NCBI GenBank assembly: GCA_049366815.1
Contig: JBMNCO010000087.1
Coordinates: 1-64,000, forward strand
Direction: 5' to 3'
Length of the DNA stretch: 64,000 bases
Source: CAYNYM01 sp049366815
GTDB lineage: Bacteria > Desulfobacterota > DSM-4660 > Desulfatiglandales > HGW-15
The number at the start of each line of letters is the position of its first letter. Position 1 is the stretch's first letter. Shown here in pieces: positions 1 to 7,452 of this stretch. The translations under genes and the position numbers were made by a program. Under the pieces are notes generated by a model. The model saw only the letters and a program-made list of their open reading frames with translations. It made no database searches and had not been told where the DNA came from.

Positions 1-744
1 ATCGATCAAGTATCTGATATGAGATAAGAAAAGCTTATTGAAGGCTACGTGCATGCATAAATGCACAAGAAGATTCTCAGGGCTCAACACACAGAGGGTG
101 GAATTATTGAACGTAATTGAACGCGAGGACTCCCAGAAATCGTACATGTCCAACATCGGAGGCACTGTTGGCTGTTTTATGTTGTGGTGTATTTCGATGG
201 GAAGCCGGTATGCCGCTTTTGGGTTAAAATAAGGCACCAAGTGATGATGATACTTGCGATAGTACTCGGCAGGACGGTAGTACTCCATGGGAAGGTATCC
301 GGCTTTTTGAAGGGTTCTTTCAGCCACATTCAGGTCTCCAGAGCGTACGAGTAAATCAATATCCGCCATCTCCCGCAAAGAAAGATTCGGCCACACCTCA
401 GCTTGCAGTGCAGCCCCTTTTAAAACGATAACACCCACCTTAGCCTCGGCCAGGAGCTGAGTAACCTTGATGAGTTGATCAAAAATACGGATGTTTTGAA
501 AAGCGATCTTGTAGTAATAACTTTCAAACCGGCATCGAATAGCCGACGGGATGCCCCCGCTTAAGCCCAAAGATTGAAGTTGATAAAAGAAAAGGGAGGC
601 AATCTTGGCATGCCTGACGGTGCGGAAAATCGCAAGCCAATCTAAAGGGCCTGAGATCATTGCATTGCATTTGGTGCGTGCACGATCACAATTCAAGGAC
701 TCCAGGCAGGATATGATGAACTCTTTTTCATGCGAATGGCGCAC
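1..744 (-). CDS. Nucleotidyltransferase family protein (partial, runs off window start)
   Basis: The minus-strand frame stays open from a GTG at 744 to the window edge, giving 248 codons with no stop. It has the hallmarks of the NTP_transf_5 (PF14907) fold: a Lys-Gly pair near residues 109-110 (VLKGAAL) and a D-x-D at about 128-130 (ADIDLLV). Downstream come an IEIHHN segment and a SPENLLVHLC segment, both typical of this family. The start was chosen because GTG lies two bases after the PqqD stop and has an AAGGG ribosome site. It is the last visible gene of the RiPP operon. Relatives occur in lasso-peptide loci such as paeninodin (PadeN), where their role is unsettled. Its substrate here is unknown. 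The true C terminus lies outside the window. Confidence 0.8.
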   Translation of the reverse strand, partial: MRHSHEKEFIISCLESLNCDRARTKCNAMISGPLDWLAIFRTVRHAKIASLFFYQLQSLGLSGGIPSAIRCRFESYYYKIAFQNIRIFDQLIKVTQLLAEAKVGVIVLKGAALQAEVWPNLSLREMADIDLLVRSGDLNVAERTLQKAGYLPMEYYRPAEYYRKYHHHLVPYFNPKAAYRLPIEIHHNIKQPTVPPMLDMYDFWESSRSITFNNSTLCVLSPENLLVHLCMHVAFNKLFLSHIRYLID

Positions 745-746
745 AG

Positions 747-1019
747 TCAAGACCCTTGCAGGACCCCGATTTGATCAAATTCATTTAGAATCGAGGTCAG
801 GTCGTTATGCAGTTGTTGCTCATCAGCAATATCATATCTTGTTCGCAATTCGGCTTTGATCTTTTCTAAACTGTTTTTGCCATCACACAATCGCCATACG
901 TATTCCGCTGTTTGATTTACAATATGGAGTCTTTCCGTCTCAGGATCATATAATAGCCATTCGTCTCCAAGTTTACGTGCATGGACATTTGGTTTTTTCT
1001 GGGGCCTGTCATTTTCCAT
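747..1019 (-). CDS. PqqD-like RiPP leader-recognition protein
   Basis: This is a 90-residue protein of PqqD size and layout. An N-terminal strand pair (DEWLLYDPETERLHIVNQTA) is followed by YVWRLCDG and a helical tail, as in winged-helix RRE domains. PqqD-like proteins bind the leader peptide and present it to the modifying enzyme. A longer reading upstream exists, but it overlaps the peptidase gene. The ATG at 1019 overlaps the peptidase stop by 11 bases and gives the normal PqqD length. Its neighbours are the peptidase before it and the nucleotidyltransferase two bases after it. The expected client is the YEAPRV leader of the precursor at 3811-3981; that pairing is inference. Confidence 0.85.
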   Translation of the reverse strand: MENDRPQKKPNVHARKLGDEWLLYDPETERLHIVNQTAEYVWRLCDGKNSLEKIKAELRTRYDIADEQQLHNDLTSILNEFDQIGVLQGS

Positions 1020-1605
1020 TGGTTTGCCTCCTCTCAAGAGCCACACTCCGTGTAATGGAAACCAAGTATCTATAAAAGTCTTGTCGATGAACATGCCGAA
1101 ACCAATAAAGATTGCGCATTCGGGTGAAAAGCCTGTCCAAAACACGACAGAAGGGCGTATCGGCCTTGTGCCTTGTGCCTTCGACATAAGAACACATGGC
1201 AATGAATAAATTTAGAAAGCGCCATCTAGCTGAATCTAGGCGCAAAGTGCCATTGGCGCCTCTTACTTGTAACACTTTGCCCAGCACATTCGTGGAAAAA
1301 ACCGGTCGGTCAAAATGATAGGCGTTGTCACCCTTGGTCAGAAAAACTTTTTGCCTGCCGGGGAAGATGCTCCCCACTGCCCGGTGAGCGCATTGACGGA
1401 GAGACGACTTGAAAACAATCACGTCGCCGGTGTGAATGTTCCTATTGCCCGGTTGCACCAGCAGGATATCCCCATGACACAATAGCGGAGCCATGCTGTT
1501 GCCGGTGATGCGGCACCAGATAGGCTTCCTGAGCGCTGGAAGCAAGGAGAGCACCGTATTCAAGTAGGCTTCAGGTATCATTGTATTACCGTGCTGCTCG
1601 GCCAT
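1009..1605 (-). CDS. S26-type (signal peptidase-like) serine protease
   Basis: This 198-residue protein keeps the S24/S26 peptidase core. GNSMAP places the nucleophile at Ser37, GDILLV follows, and TKGDN places the general-base Lys at about 91. HRAVG, about 17 residues before the Lys, matches the usual strand. There is no clear N-terminal membrane anchor, so it is more LexA/S24-like in topology than a classical leader peptidase. The C-terminal 70 residues are rich in Arg and aromatics and are not recognised. It overlaps the kinase gene before it by 20 bases and PqqD after it by 11, so translation is probably coupled. A role in removing the RiPP leader is likely from context but not shown by sequence. 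Confidence 0.8.
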   Translation of the reverse strand: MAEQHGNTMIPEAYLNTVLSLLPALRKPIWCRITGNSMAPLLCHGDILLVQPGNRNIHTGDVIVFKSSLRQCAHRAVGSIFPGRQKVFLTKGDNAYHFDRPVFSTNVLGKVLQVRGANGTLRLDSARWRFLNLFIAMCSYVEGTRHKADTPFCRVLDRLFTRMRNLYWFRHVHRQDFYRYLVSITRSVALERRQTNGK

Positions 1606-2530
1606 CAGTCAACTCGACAACCAGGCGTGCTGTTTCCATTAGGCCTGCAGAAACCAGATTATGACAAGTCACCCCTTCCATCATTGGTGCAAATTTGAAC
1701 AGCAGAGACGCTGGATCAGGCTCGGGGTTGAATGAATATTTGAACAGCCTAAACAGCGCGTTCGAAGGGGAGACAGGTTCTAATCTCGGCGTTTCTCCAA
1801 GGCCACGCAAAAAAATAATATGAGCAAGGGGGCATGCTGGAGAAAGGCTTCTCGGCACGATCTGCTCGATATCTATGGCCCATTCCTTTTCATACGTGCC
1901 TGATCGGCGTAAGTACTGTTCCGGATATTCAGGAAGCTTTAACAAAGCACATGACGAGGCGTTGATATTCAGTTTGCGCGGATAAGGTCTAACCATTTGA
2001 CGCTCGGGATCCATACAGGCCACCTCATCGGATAAAAACTTAAAGCCGGCTTTAACCATTTGTACGGTCAAGGTGGTCTTACCCATGCCTTCGGGGGCCG
2101 GTAGAACGACTGCCCTACCATTGTATGAAACGGCGGCGGCATGGAAAAGCTGGTATCCCTGGATCATCCTATATTTGTTCTTTAGAAAAAGGTAAGTGAT
2201 AAATGCGATCGGATCAGGAATGGAGCTTTTGCCGTAGTATGCCTGATCAAATTCACGCAGGCTCTTGCATCGAAGAGAAAAAAATTCTTTTCCGTCGCTG
2301 AGCGACAGTATCTGATCGCTCGCTATGTTGTCAATTGCATCGATGATGCATGTGGCGGTCTCTCGGGTCTGTCCTTCAAGGCCTTTGACTGGTGTTTGTC
2401 CATTGCAGTAAAATCGACCATAAACGGATCTGAAATGTGCTAGGATTTCATCTGAGTTGGATCTGATGCCGATGCGATAGCCCCAAAAATCGTATACATC
2501 CAGGGAAAGATGCGTAGTTGATCTGTTCAT
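1586..2530 (-). CDS. HPr kinase-like (HprK-related) protein
   Basis: A P-loop at residues 145-152 (APEGMGKTT) and a following LSDEV segment (166-170) match the HprK/serine-kinase core. FHAAAV just before the P-loop is also typical. The N-terminal 120 residues resemble the variable part of HprK-related proteins in peptide and polysaccharide loci. True HprK phosphorylates a Ser of HPr. The related PadeK phosphorylates the C-terminal Ser of the lasso peptide paeninodin. Here the neighbouring precursor has one Ser near its C terminus, so it is the obvious candidate substrate (inference). The start has a GGGAG site 8-9 bases upstream. It overlaps the peptidase gene by 20 bases. Confidence 0.8.
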   Translation of the reverse strand: MNRSTTHLSLDVYDFWGYRIGIRSNSDEILAHFRSVYGRFYCNGQTPVKGLEGQTRETATCIIDAIDNIASDQILSLSDGKEFFSLRCKSLREFDQAYYGKSSIPDPIAFITYLFLKNKYRMIQGYQLFHAAAVSYNGRAVVLPAPEGMGKTTLTVQMVKAGFKFLSDEVACMDPERQMVRPYPRKLNINASSCALLKLPEYPEQYLRRSGTYEKEWAIDIEQIVPRSLSPACPLAHIIFLRGLGETPRLEPVSPSNALFRLFKYSFNPEPDPASLLFKFAPMMEGVTCHNLVSAGLMETARLVVELTDGRAAR

Positions 2531-2586
2531 ACTTTGACTCCCATGACCAGATATCGAGCGACCTCAGAGAGCCGCCCGAAGACTTT

Positions 2587-3696
2587 TCAGTTTGAGGTTC
2601 GCTTCCCGACGGCCCGCCAGCATCCTGGATCTGCGAGAAAAGGATCACCATGAATGGCATAAGCCAGGCACTTAAGTCCACCTCGGCATTTGCTACTAAA
2701 GGCGCAGGATTCGCATGCACTGGGGATTTCATGATGTCGCAGCATGCGAAACAGGTCACTTTGAGCGTACAGATCTACCAAAGGGGTTTCAAGCACATTG
2801 CCGACACAGATAGGCATGCGACGGCAGGGGTAAAGATCCCCATTGGGCTGAAGTGCAACCAGGTTATCACCTGCCGCACAGCAATATGGTTCCCCTCCAG
2901 CGACCAGAAACTGCAACGCCCGTCCCATAAAAACCTCAGTGTTACAGAAGCGCTTTTGGCTTTCACAGTATGAATGATACATAATTCCAAAAAACTCACG
3001 GGTCTCCTCAGTGGTTAAGACCTGTGAGCTCAAGGAAAGTCCCGCCCCGCATGGTATCAGCCGATCGGCCCACACCCGCGTGACCCCAAGTTCGCAGGCG
3101 ATTCTCGCAACATCCAAAAACTTTTGGTAATTGCTGCGGTGGGCAGTAAAAGATACGACTGTTTTGATGCCTTGCGCCGTCAAATATCTCAAAGCTGCCG
3201 TGATTTTATCAAAGGTCCCCGAACCCCTTATGGCATCGTTTTTATTTTGGTTTCCTTCCAGACTGACCTGAACAAAGGCCGGCTTCAGCTCGCGTAGCCG
3301 ATGGGCAACGGTGTCATTGATCAGGGTGCCGTTGGTGAGTATGCCGAAATCGAAATAATCCCGATTTTCTGCAAATACTCTGAGTAGATCAAAAAAATCC
3401 CGATGCAGAAAAGGCTCCCCACCCGTAACGTTAATGAGACCACGTATTTTTGATGCGTTATTTTTCTCCTGCTGTCTCTGTAAAAGTGCTTTGAACTGTT
3501 CGATAATCAGACACAGTTCCCCGTAGGAAAGTTCATCACTGGTCGGCTGCTCCTGGTAGCAGTGGACGCATTTAAGATTGCATCGCTCGGTAATGTGCCA
3601 TTGAAGCGTCATGGTTCTCAAATGAGAGCCAGGCAAGTCAAAGGCTTGGCGACTTGAAGGCGACAAGGCATTCAAAAGGCATACCCCTGCTGTCAT
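2587..3696 (-). CDS. Radical SAM/SPASM peptide maturase
   Basis: The 4Fe-4S SAM site CxxxCxxC is at Cys39, Cys43 and Cys46 (CNLKCVHC), and TGGEP at 91-95 is the SAM-contact motif. The C-terminal SPASM region carries Cys272/273, 291, 297, 328, 331, 337, 343 and 359, enough for one or two auxiliary iron-sulfur clusters. At 369 residues it is the normal size for SPASM peptide maturases such as PqqE, AlbA or ranthipeptide enzymes. It lies between the Gly/Cys-rich precursor and the kinase, so it most likely forms thioether or carbon crosslinks in that precursor. The chemistry cannot be read from the sequence. A later Met (residue 29) directly before the SAM domain is an alternative start. Confidence 0.9.
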   Translation of the reverse strand: MTAGVCLLNALSPSSRQAFDLPGSHLRTMTLQWHITERCNLKCVHCYQEQPTSDELSYGELCLIIEQFKALLQRQQEKNNASKIRGLINVTGGEPFLHRDFFDLLRVFAENRDYFDFGILTNGTLINDTVAHRLRELKPAFVQVSLEGNQNKNDAIRGSGTFDKITAALRYLTAQGIKTVVSFTAHRSNYQKFLDVARIACELGVTRVWADRLIPCGAGLSLSSQVLTTEETREFFGIMYHSYCESQKRFCNTEVFMGRALQFLVAGGEPYCCAAGDNLVALQPNGDLYPCRRMPICVGNVLETPLVDLYAQSDLFRMLRHHEIPSACESCAFSSKCRGGLKCLAYAIHGDPFLADPGCWRAVGKRTSN

Positions 3697-3810
3697 CGTC
3701 CACTGAACGGCGGACGAGGGTATTTTGTTTACGAAGAGGCGTCAGGCAAACGACTGGCTAAAGGACCAACCAGAAGGCCTGCATCCTCCACCGCAAAAAC
3801 GATTATCTTG

Positions 3811-3981
3811 TTAGAGAATGGACCCGCCTCCACATCCGCATCCGCATCCGCCGCCATTTGTGCCTTCGACTTCAGGGTCGATCCCAATGGCATCCTCAAG
3901 TTCTTCTTTTTCATAAGATGCCATGACCCTGGGCGCCTCGTATACTTGTTTCTCGTTGTCTCGTCCGTATTTGTTTTTCAT
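3811..3981 (-). CDS. RiPP precursor peptide with Gly/Cys-rich core
   Basis: This 56-residue frame has a clear AGGAG site about nine bases before its ATG at 3981. The first 40 residues are a charged leader with Y14-E-A-P17-R-V19, the Tyr-x-x-Pro type motif that PqqD-like domains bind in lasso and related leaders. An acidic stretch (YEKEELEDAIG) follows. The C terminus is GGGCGCGCGGGSIL, with Cys46, Cys48 and Cys50 alternating with Gly, and Ser54 third from the end. It ends 114 bases before the radical SAM gene. A 61-codon reading in another frame covers most of the same bases but has no ribosome site. The class (ranthipeptide, sactipeptide or something new) cannot be assigned by eye. Confidence 0.88.
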   Translation of the reverse strand: MKNKYGRDNEKQVYEAPRVMASYEKEELEDAIGIDPEVEGTNGGGCGCGCGGGSIL

Positions 3982-4789
3982 CTGAAAAGCTCCTTTCTTG
4001 TGTGTCAGTAGAATGAGGGAAATTTTTTTGAAAAAGTCTATCCTGTTCCCGCCAAATGCCTTTCAAGGCTTCAAGATCGCCTGTTTTTGCCCAATTATGT
4101 GTTCTTATTATCATTTCCCGGCATTCGTAATCATAAGAATCCACTAACCAGTCAAGGTGGCTTCCTGCATAGAGGTGGTCGTAGGAATCAAAGTGCGCTT
4201 TGGAAAAAAATGAGCATTTGCCTGGCAGGGTCGCATAGAGGCCTGCACCCGTATCATACCGATACCACTTGCCGTTCATTCTGAAAGAAAACGGCTGAAA
4301 GGGCAGAAAATCAAACCGCTTAGCCTTGATCCTTAGTATTTCATGCCAAAGTACCTTTGGATTGCTTATCCACAAAAGGGAAGAATGAATGCGCGGCATA
4401 GTAAGGGTATCGGTAATCGGATCATCAAATAAACTCATCCTCTTCCCAGCCATCAGGCCGTCAAAACAAAAGCCTTCCCAGGATTGCCAGAGGCAAATAT
4501 CGGGATCCAGTATCACCATGGGCCATTGGCTTGACGAAGCCGCGGCTTGGGTTCGCAAGGTTGCTTCGATGAAGACATGATGTTCCACGCCGGCCCCTTT
4601 TATTGTTTTGAATTCGCAGTCATTTTCCCGGCTCAAAGCCGCTATTCGGGCCTGGGCATCAGGCAGGCTGGCGTTGTCGGTTACACAGACTTTTGCATTC
4701 GGGAAGCCTACCCGAAGCGTCTTAAATATCAACGCCGACCCATAGAAGAGTTCCAGATTACGGCAAAAAGTCAGGATAAAGACATTCAT
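3911..4789 (-). CDS. GT-A-like glycosyltransferase/nucleotide-sugar transferase
   Basis: The frame encodes about 292 residues from MNVFILTFC. An N-terminal Rossmann-like strand and a D-x-D-type motif (VILDPDICLW, about 93-101) suggest a GT-A nucleotide-sugar-binding fold. The family is not recognised precisely. The frame is open 32 codons further upstream, so a start at 4885 is possible. It is the first gene of the RiPP operon. Its last 23 codons overlap the start of the precursor gene by 71 bases in another frame. That tail (ending GAQGHGIL) is simply the shifted reading of the leader and may be a late extension. A role in glycosylating the peptide is inference from position. Confidence 0.6.
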   Translation of the reverse strand: MNVFILTFCRNLELFYGSALIFKTLRVGFPNAKVCVTDNASLPDAQARIAALSRENDCEFKTIKGAGVEHHVFIEATLRTQAAASSSQWPMVILDPDICLWQSWEGFCFDGLMAGKRMSLFDDPITDTLTMPRIHSSLLWISNPKVLWHEILRIKAKRFDFLPFQPFSFRMNGKWYRYDTGAGLYATLPGKCSFFSKAHFDSYDHLYAGSHLDWLVDSYDYECREMIIRTHNWAKTGDLEALKGIWREQDRLFQKNFPHSTDTQERSFSDEKQIRTRQRETSIRGAQGHGIL

Positions 4790-5585
4790 GGCGCTGCACG
4801 AATCCTTTGAGGGTTCTGCGAAACAGTCGGCGTTGCACTTTAACCGTGAGATTTTTCCCGTATTCTTTTCACGCCTATTTTTCAAATACTCTGTCTGGTA
4901 ACAGAAAAAAGGTGAAAAAATAAAGGGTTGCTGTGATACTCATCATACCGATAGGTCAGTTCCTCTGGCTCATGTCAGATATCCGCCCCCGCCTGTTCAT
5001 CAGTCGTCTCTCAATGGGTTTGGCCTTTCAGCGTCGTCTAATGATTTCCCGCGTCTCCATCAGGCCGAAGCTCCACGGAGGCATCCTATCGGTAATTAGA
5101 ATTCATCCAATTGTATGAACAGCTCGCGCGCAATAGGTAAGTAAGAAGTCTTAGGTGAGATTTGTATTAGAATTATGCCAAATCCATTCCAACGCGCAGG
5201 CAGGTGACACATCCAGTCAATTCAAATAGTTAAAAGGCGGTAAAAGGGTCTGGGTTTAATGGTGTGTAATTTCTTATCACTAAAATAGGTAAAATGTTTC
5301 CATTAATAGGTAAAATGCTACATATGCAGGCATTATCTCCCCGACTCTGGATAACGGGGTCCGCTGGATGAATGGCGCGTTTCGATCGGGAGATCGGCAA
5401 TTTGCAGAGCCTAGAAAAGCGAGTTTCAACAAAATATTTTTCCCCGAAAAAACGGTGTGTTAAAATATTTTTCAGGGTAATATCAAGGGGAATTTTTTCA
5501 ATTGAGCTTCTGCTAATTATTCGGTATGGAGATTCTATTTGACCTCAGTGTCGCCCGGTCAGGGCTTTGCTTGTAAGTGGTGACC
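4790..5585. other. Intergenic region upstream of the RiPP operon
   Basis: No convincing gene was found in about 800 bases. The part near 5200-5540 is AT-rich. Two direct copies of ATAGGTAAAATG lie at 5285-5296 and 5306-5317, exactly 21 bases apart, which puts them on the same face of the helix. The operon promoter should lie near the 4800 end, but no consensus -35/-10 pair was clear on the minus strand. Confidence 0.5.
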
Positions 5586-6680
5586 TCAGTTTATCGAAGC
5601 GGCGGCTTTATAACCCTCCAGAGCGGTCCCATCCTTCAAGACATGGAGCCAGCGCAGTTTCAGGATAATGTGCACCTTCGACCCCACCTCGATCGCCATC
5701 ATGTCGGCCATTTCCTCCGGAATTTCGGCCTGGATGAGCCTGTCGGCCACCTGAACCGTCAATCTCACCCATGCCGAGAAGGATGACTTTTCCTGCACAT
5801 GTCCGGAAAAGCGGTTGATGGAGGGGCCCGCCGGCTTTTCGTTGGAGACATAGACGTGCTCCGGCGCGATGGCGATCTTCTTCACCGGCCTTCCCTCGTG
5901 CGGGGTCACGATCCGCATGCCCCCGCACTTTGCGACAGCGAGACCGTTTTCGATGATACGGCTTGACTCGCACTCGAAGATGTTCGGCCTGCCCACAAAA
6001 TCCCGGACCCGTTCATCGGCGGGATCAAACAGGATGTGCTCCGGGGTTCCGACCTGCAGCAGTTCGCCGTTTTCAAGAATCGCAATGCGGTCGGCGATTT
6101 CAGCGGCCTCCGTAAGGTTGTGGGTCACGTAAAGGGTGGTTGCCCCGACCCTGCGCTGGAGCCGAACGAATTCCATGCGCAGATATTTGGCCGAACCCAG
6201 GTCCAGGCTGCCCAGGGGTTCATCCATGAGGAGGATGGATGGGGAACAGGCCAGGGCCCGCGCCAGTGCGACCCGCTGTTTCTCTCCTCCGCTCAAATCC
6301 CGCGGGAAGCGTGCACCGAGAGGTTCGATCTTCATCATGCGCATCAGGTCATCCACCCGTGCAGTCATTTCAATCCCGGAGCACCTCTGCCTCATTTTCA
6401 TGCCATAGGCGATGTTGGCCGCCACATTCATGTGGGGGAACAGGGCGAGATGCTGAAAGAGGTAGCCCACATTCCTCTTTTCGGCGGGAAATCCATCCAT
6501 ACTCTTCCCGTCAAAGAGCACTGAACCCTGATAGGGAATCAGACCGGATACCGCATTGAGAAGGGTGCTCTTACCCGCCCCGTTTCGGCCCAACAACACC
6601 ATGAACTGTCCGTCCTCGATGGTGAGGGAGACGTCCTTCAACACAAAATTGCTCAACCCCTGCAATTCGACCTTGGGCAT
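5586..6680 (-). CDS. ABC transporter ATP-binding protein with C-terminal TOBE-like domain
   Basis: This 364-residue ATPase has Walker A GRNGAGKST (31-39), a Q-loop after YLFQH, signature LSGGEKQ (129-135) and Walker B LLMDEP (150-155), with a switch His in YVTHN. The last ~120 residues form an extension with IAPEHVYVS and a TOBE-like end, as in molybdate and polyamine/CUT-type ATPases. The start at 6680 directly follows the permease stop; a longer reading would begin inside the permease gene. With the permease and binding protein it makes an importer of the nitrate/sulfonate/taurine type. The TOBE extension is unusual for that type. The substrate cannot be told. Confidence 0.88.
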   Translation of the reverse strand: MPKVELQGLSNFVLKDVSLTIEDGQFMVLLGRNGAGKSTLLNAVSGLIPYQGSVLFDGKSMDGFPAEKRNVGYLFQHLALFPHMNVAANIAYGMKMRQRCSGIEMTARVDDLMRMMKIEPLGARFPRDLSGGEKQRVALARALACSPSILLMDEPLGSLDLGSAKYLRMEFVRLQRRVGATTLYVTHNLTEAAEIADRIAILENGELLQVGTPEHILFDPADERVRDFVGRPNIFECESSRIIENGLAVAKCGGMRIVTPHEGRPVKKIAIAPEHVYVSNEKPAGPSINRFSGHVQEKSSFSAWVRLTVQVADRLIQAEIPEEMADMMAIEVGSKVHIILKLRWLHVLKDGTALEGYKAAASIN

Positions 6681-6681
6681 T

Positions 6682-7452
6682 TCAGCGCCACCTTCCACTC
6701 GTCTCCCTTTCCAGGAAAAGAAAGAACCGCTCAAAGGAAAAACACATGACGGAGAGCACCATCAGGCACACGATAACAATATCCATCCGGATCAGGCTTT
6801 CCGCCCTCATGAGAAGCGCCCCGATGCCGGTCGGTATGGCCACCATCTCGGCCGCAATGATGGTCCGCCAGGCCATGCCGGATTCCAAGCGCAAGCCGGT
6901 AAATATGCTGGGCAGGGCAAGAGGCAGGAGCACCGTGGTGAGGATCTTTCTGTCAGATGCCCCCAAGGTTCGGGCGGCCCGGATGAAGTCCCGGTCCACG
7001 CCTCGAATCCCGGTTACTGTATTGTAGAGAACAGGGAAAAAGGAACAGACAAAGATCACCGCGATGGGTAAAAGCTCTCCGATCCCGAACCAGAGCATGA
7101 AGATCGGAAGCCAGCCCAGGGCCGGGATCGGGTAGAGCAGGCTGATAAGCGGGTGCAGGGCCTTGTGAAGCATTTCTCTCCATCCGAGGATCACCCCCAT
7201 GGCGAGTCCCGCGGTCGAACCCAGGAGAAAACCGAGCACCACCCGGGTAAGGCTCCGCAAAAAGTTCTCCAGCAGGACCCCGTTCCCTGCAAGCTCCGCA
7301 AAGACCCGAATGACCGCTGAAAAGGGCGGCAAGAGCGCTGGATTCTGGATCAGATACCGGCCTGCGATCTCCCAGAGGGCCAGAAATATCGCAACCGGCA
7401 TGATGGACCACTGGGCCCTGATCCTCCTTATCGGTTTCACGGATTCAGCCAC
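6682..7452 (-). CDS. ABC transporter permease, SsuC/TauC type
   Basis: This 256-residue membrane protein has about six hydrophobic segments. The cytoplasmic coupling loop is RAARTLGASDRKILTTVLLPLALPSIFTGLRL, best recognised by its TLGAS and LPSI parts, which is the EAA motif of binding-protein-dependent permeases. It starts with GTG 16 bases inside the end of the binding-protein gene and ends just before the ATPase ATG, so the three genes are one operon. SsuC/TauC-type permeases import sulfonates, nitrate, thiamine precursors or other small organics. Nothing here narrows the choice. Confidence 0.88.
   Translation of the reverse strand: MAESVKPIRRIRAQWSIMPVAIFLALWEIAGRYLIQNPALLPPFSAVIRVFAELAGNGVLLENFLRSLTRVVLGFLLGSTAGLAMGVILGWREMLHKALHPLISLLYPIPALGWLPIFMLWFGIGELLPIAVIFVCSFFPVLYNTVTGIRGVDRDFIRAARTLGASDRKILTTVLLPLALPSIFTGLRLESGMAWRTIIAAEMVAIPTGIGALLMRAESLIRMDIVIVCLMVLSVMCFSFERFFLFLERETSGRWR

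Noticed and set aside
3729..3914. 61-codon minus-strand frame starting MKKKNLRMPLGS over the precursor region
   Set aside because: It starts at an internal ATG of the precursor in another frame, has no ribosome site, and lacks the leader motif and Gly/Cys core. The 3811-3981 frame explains the bases better.
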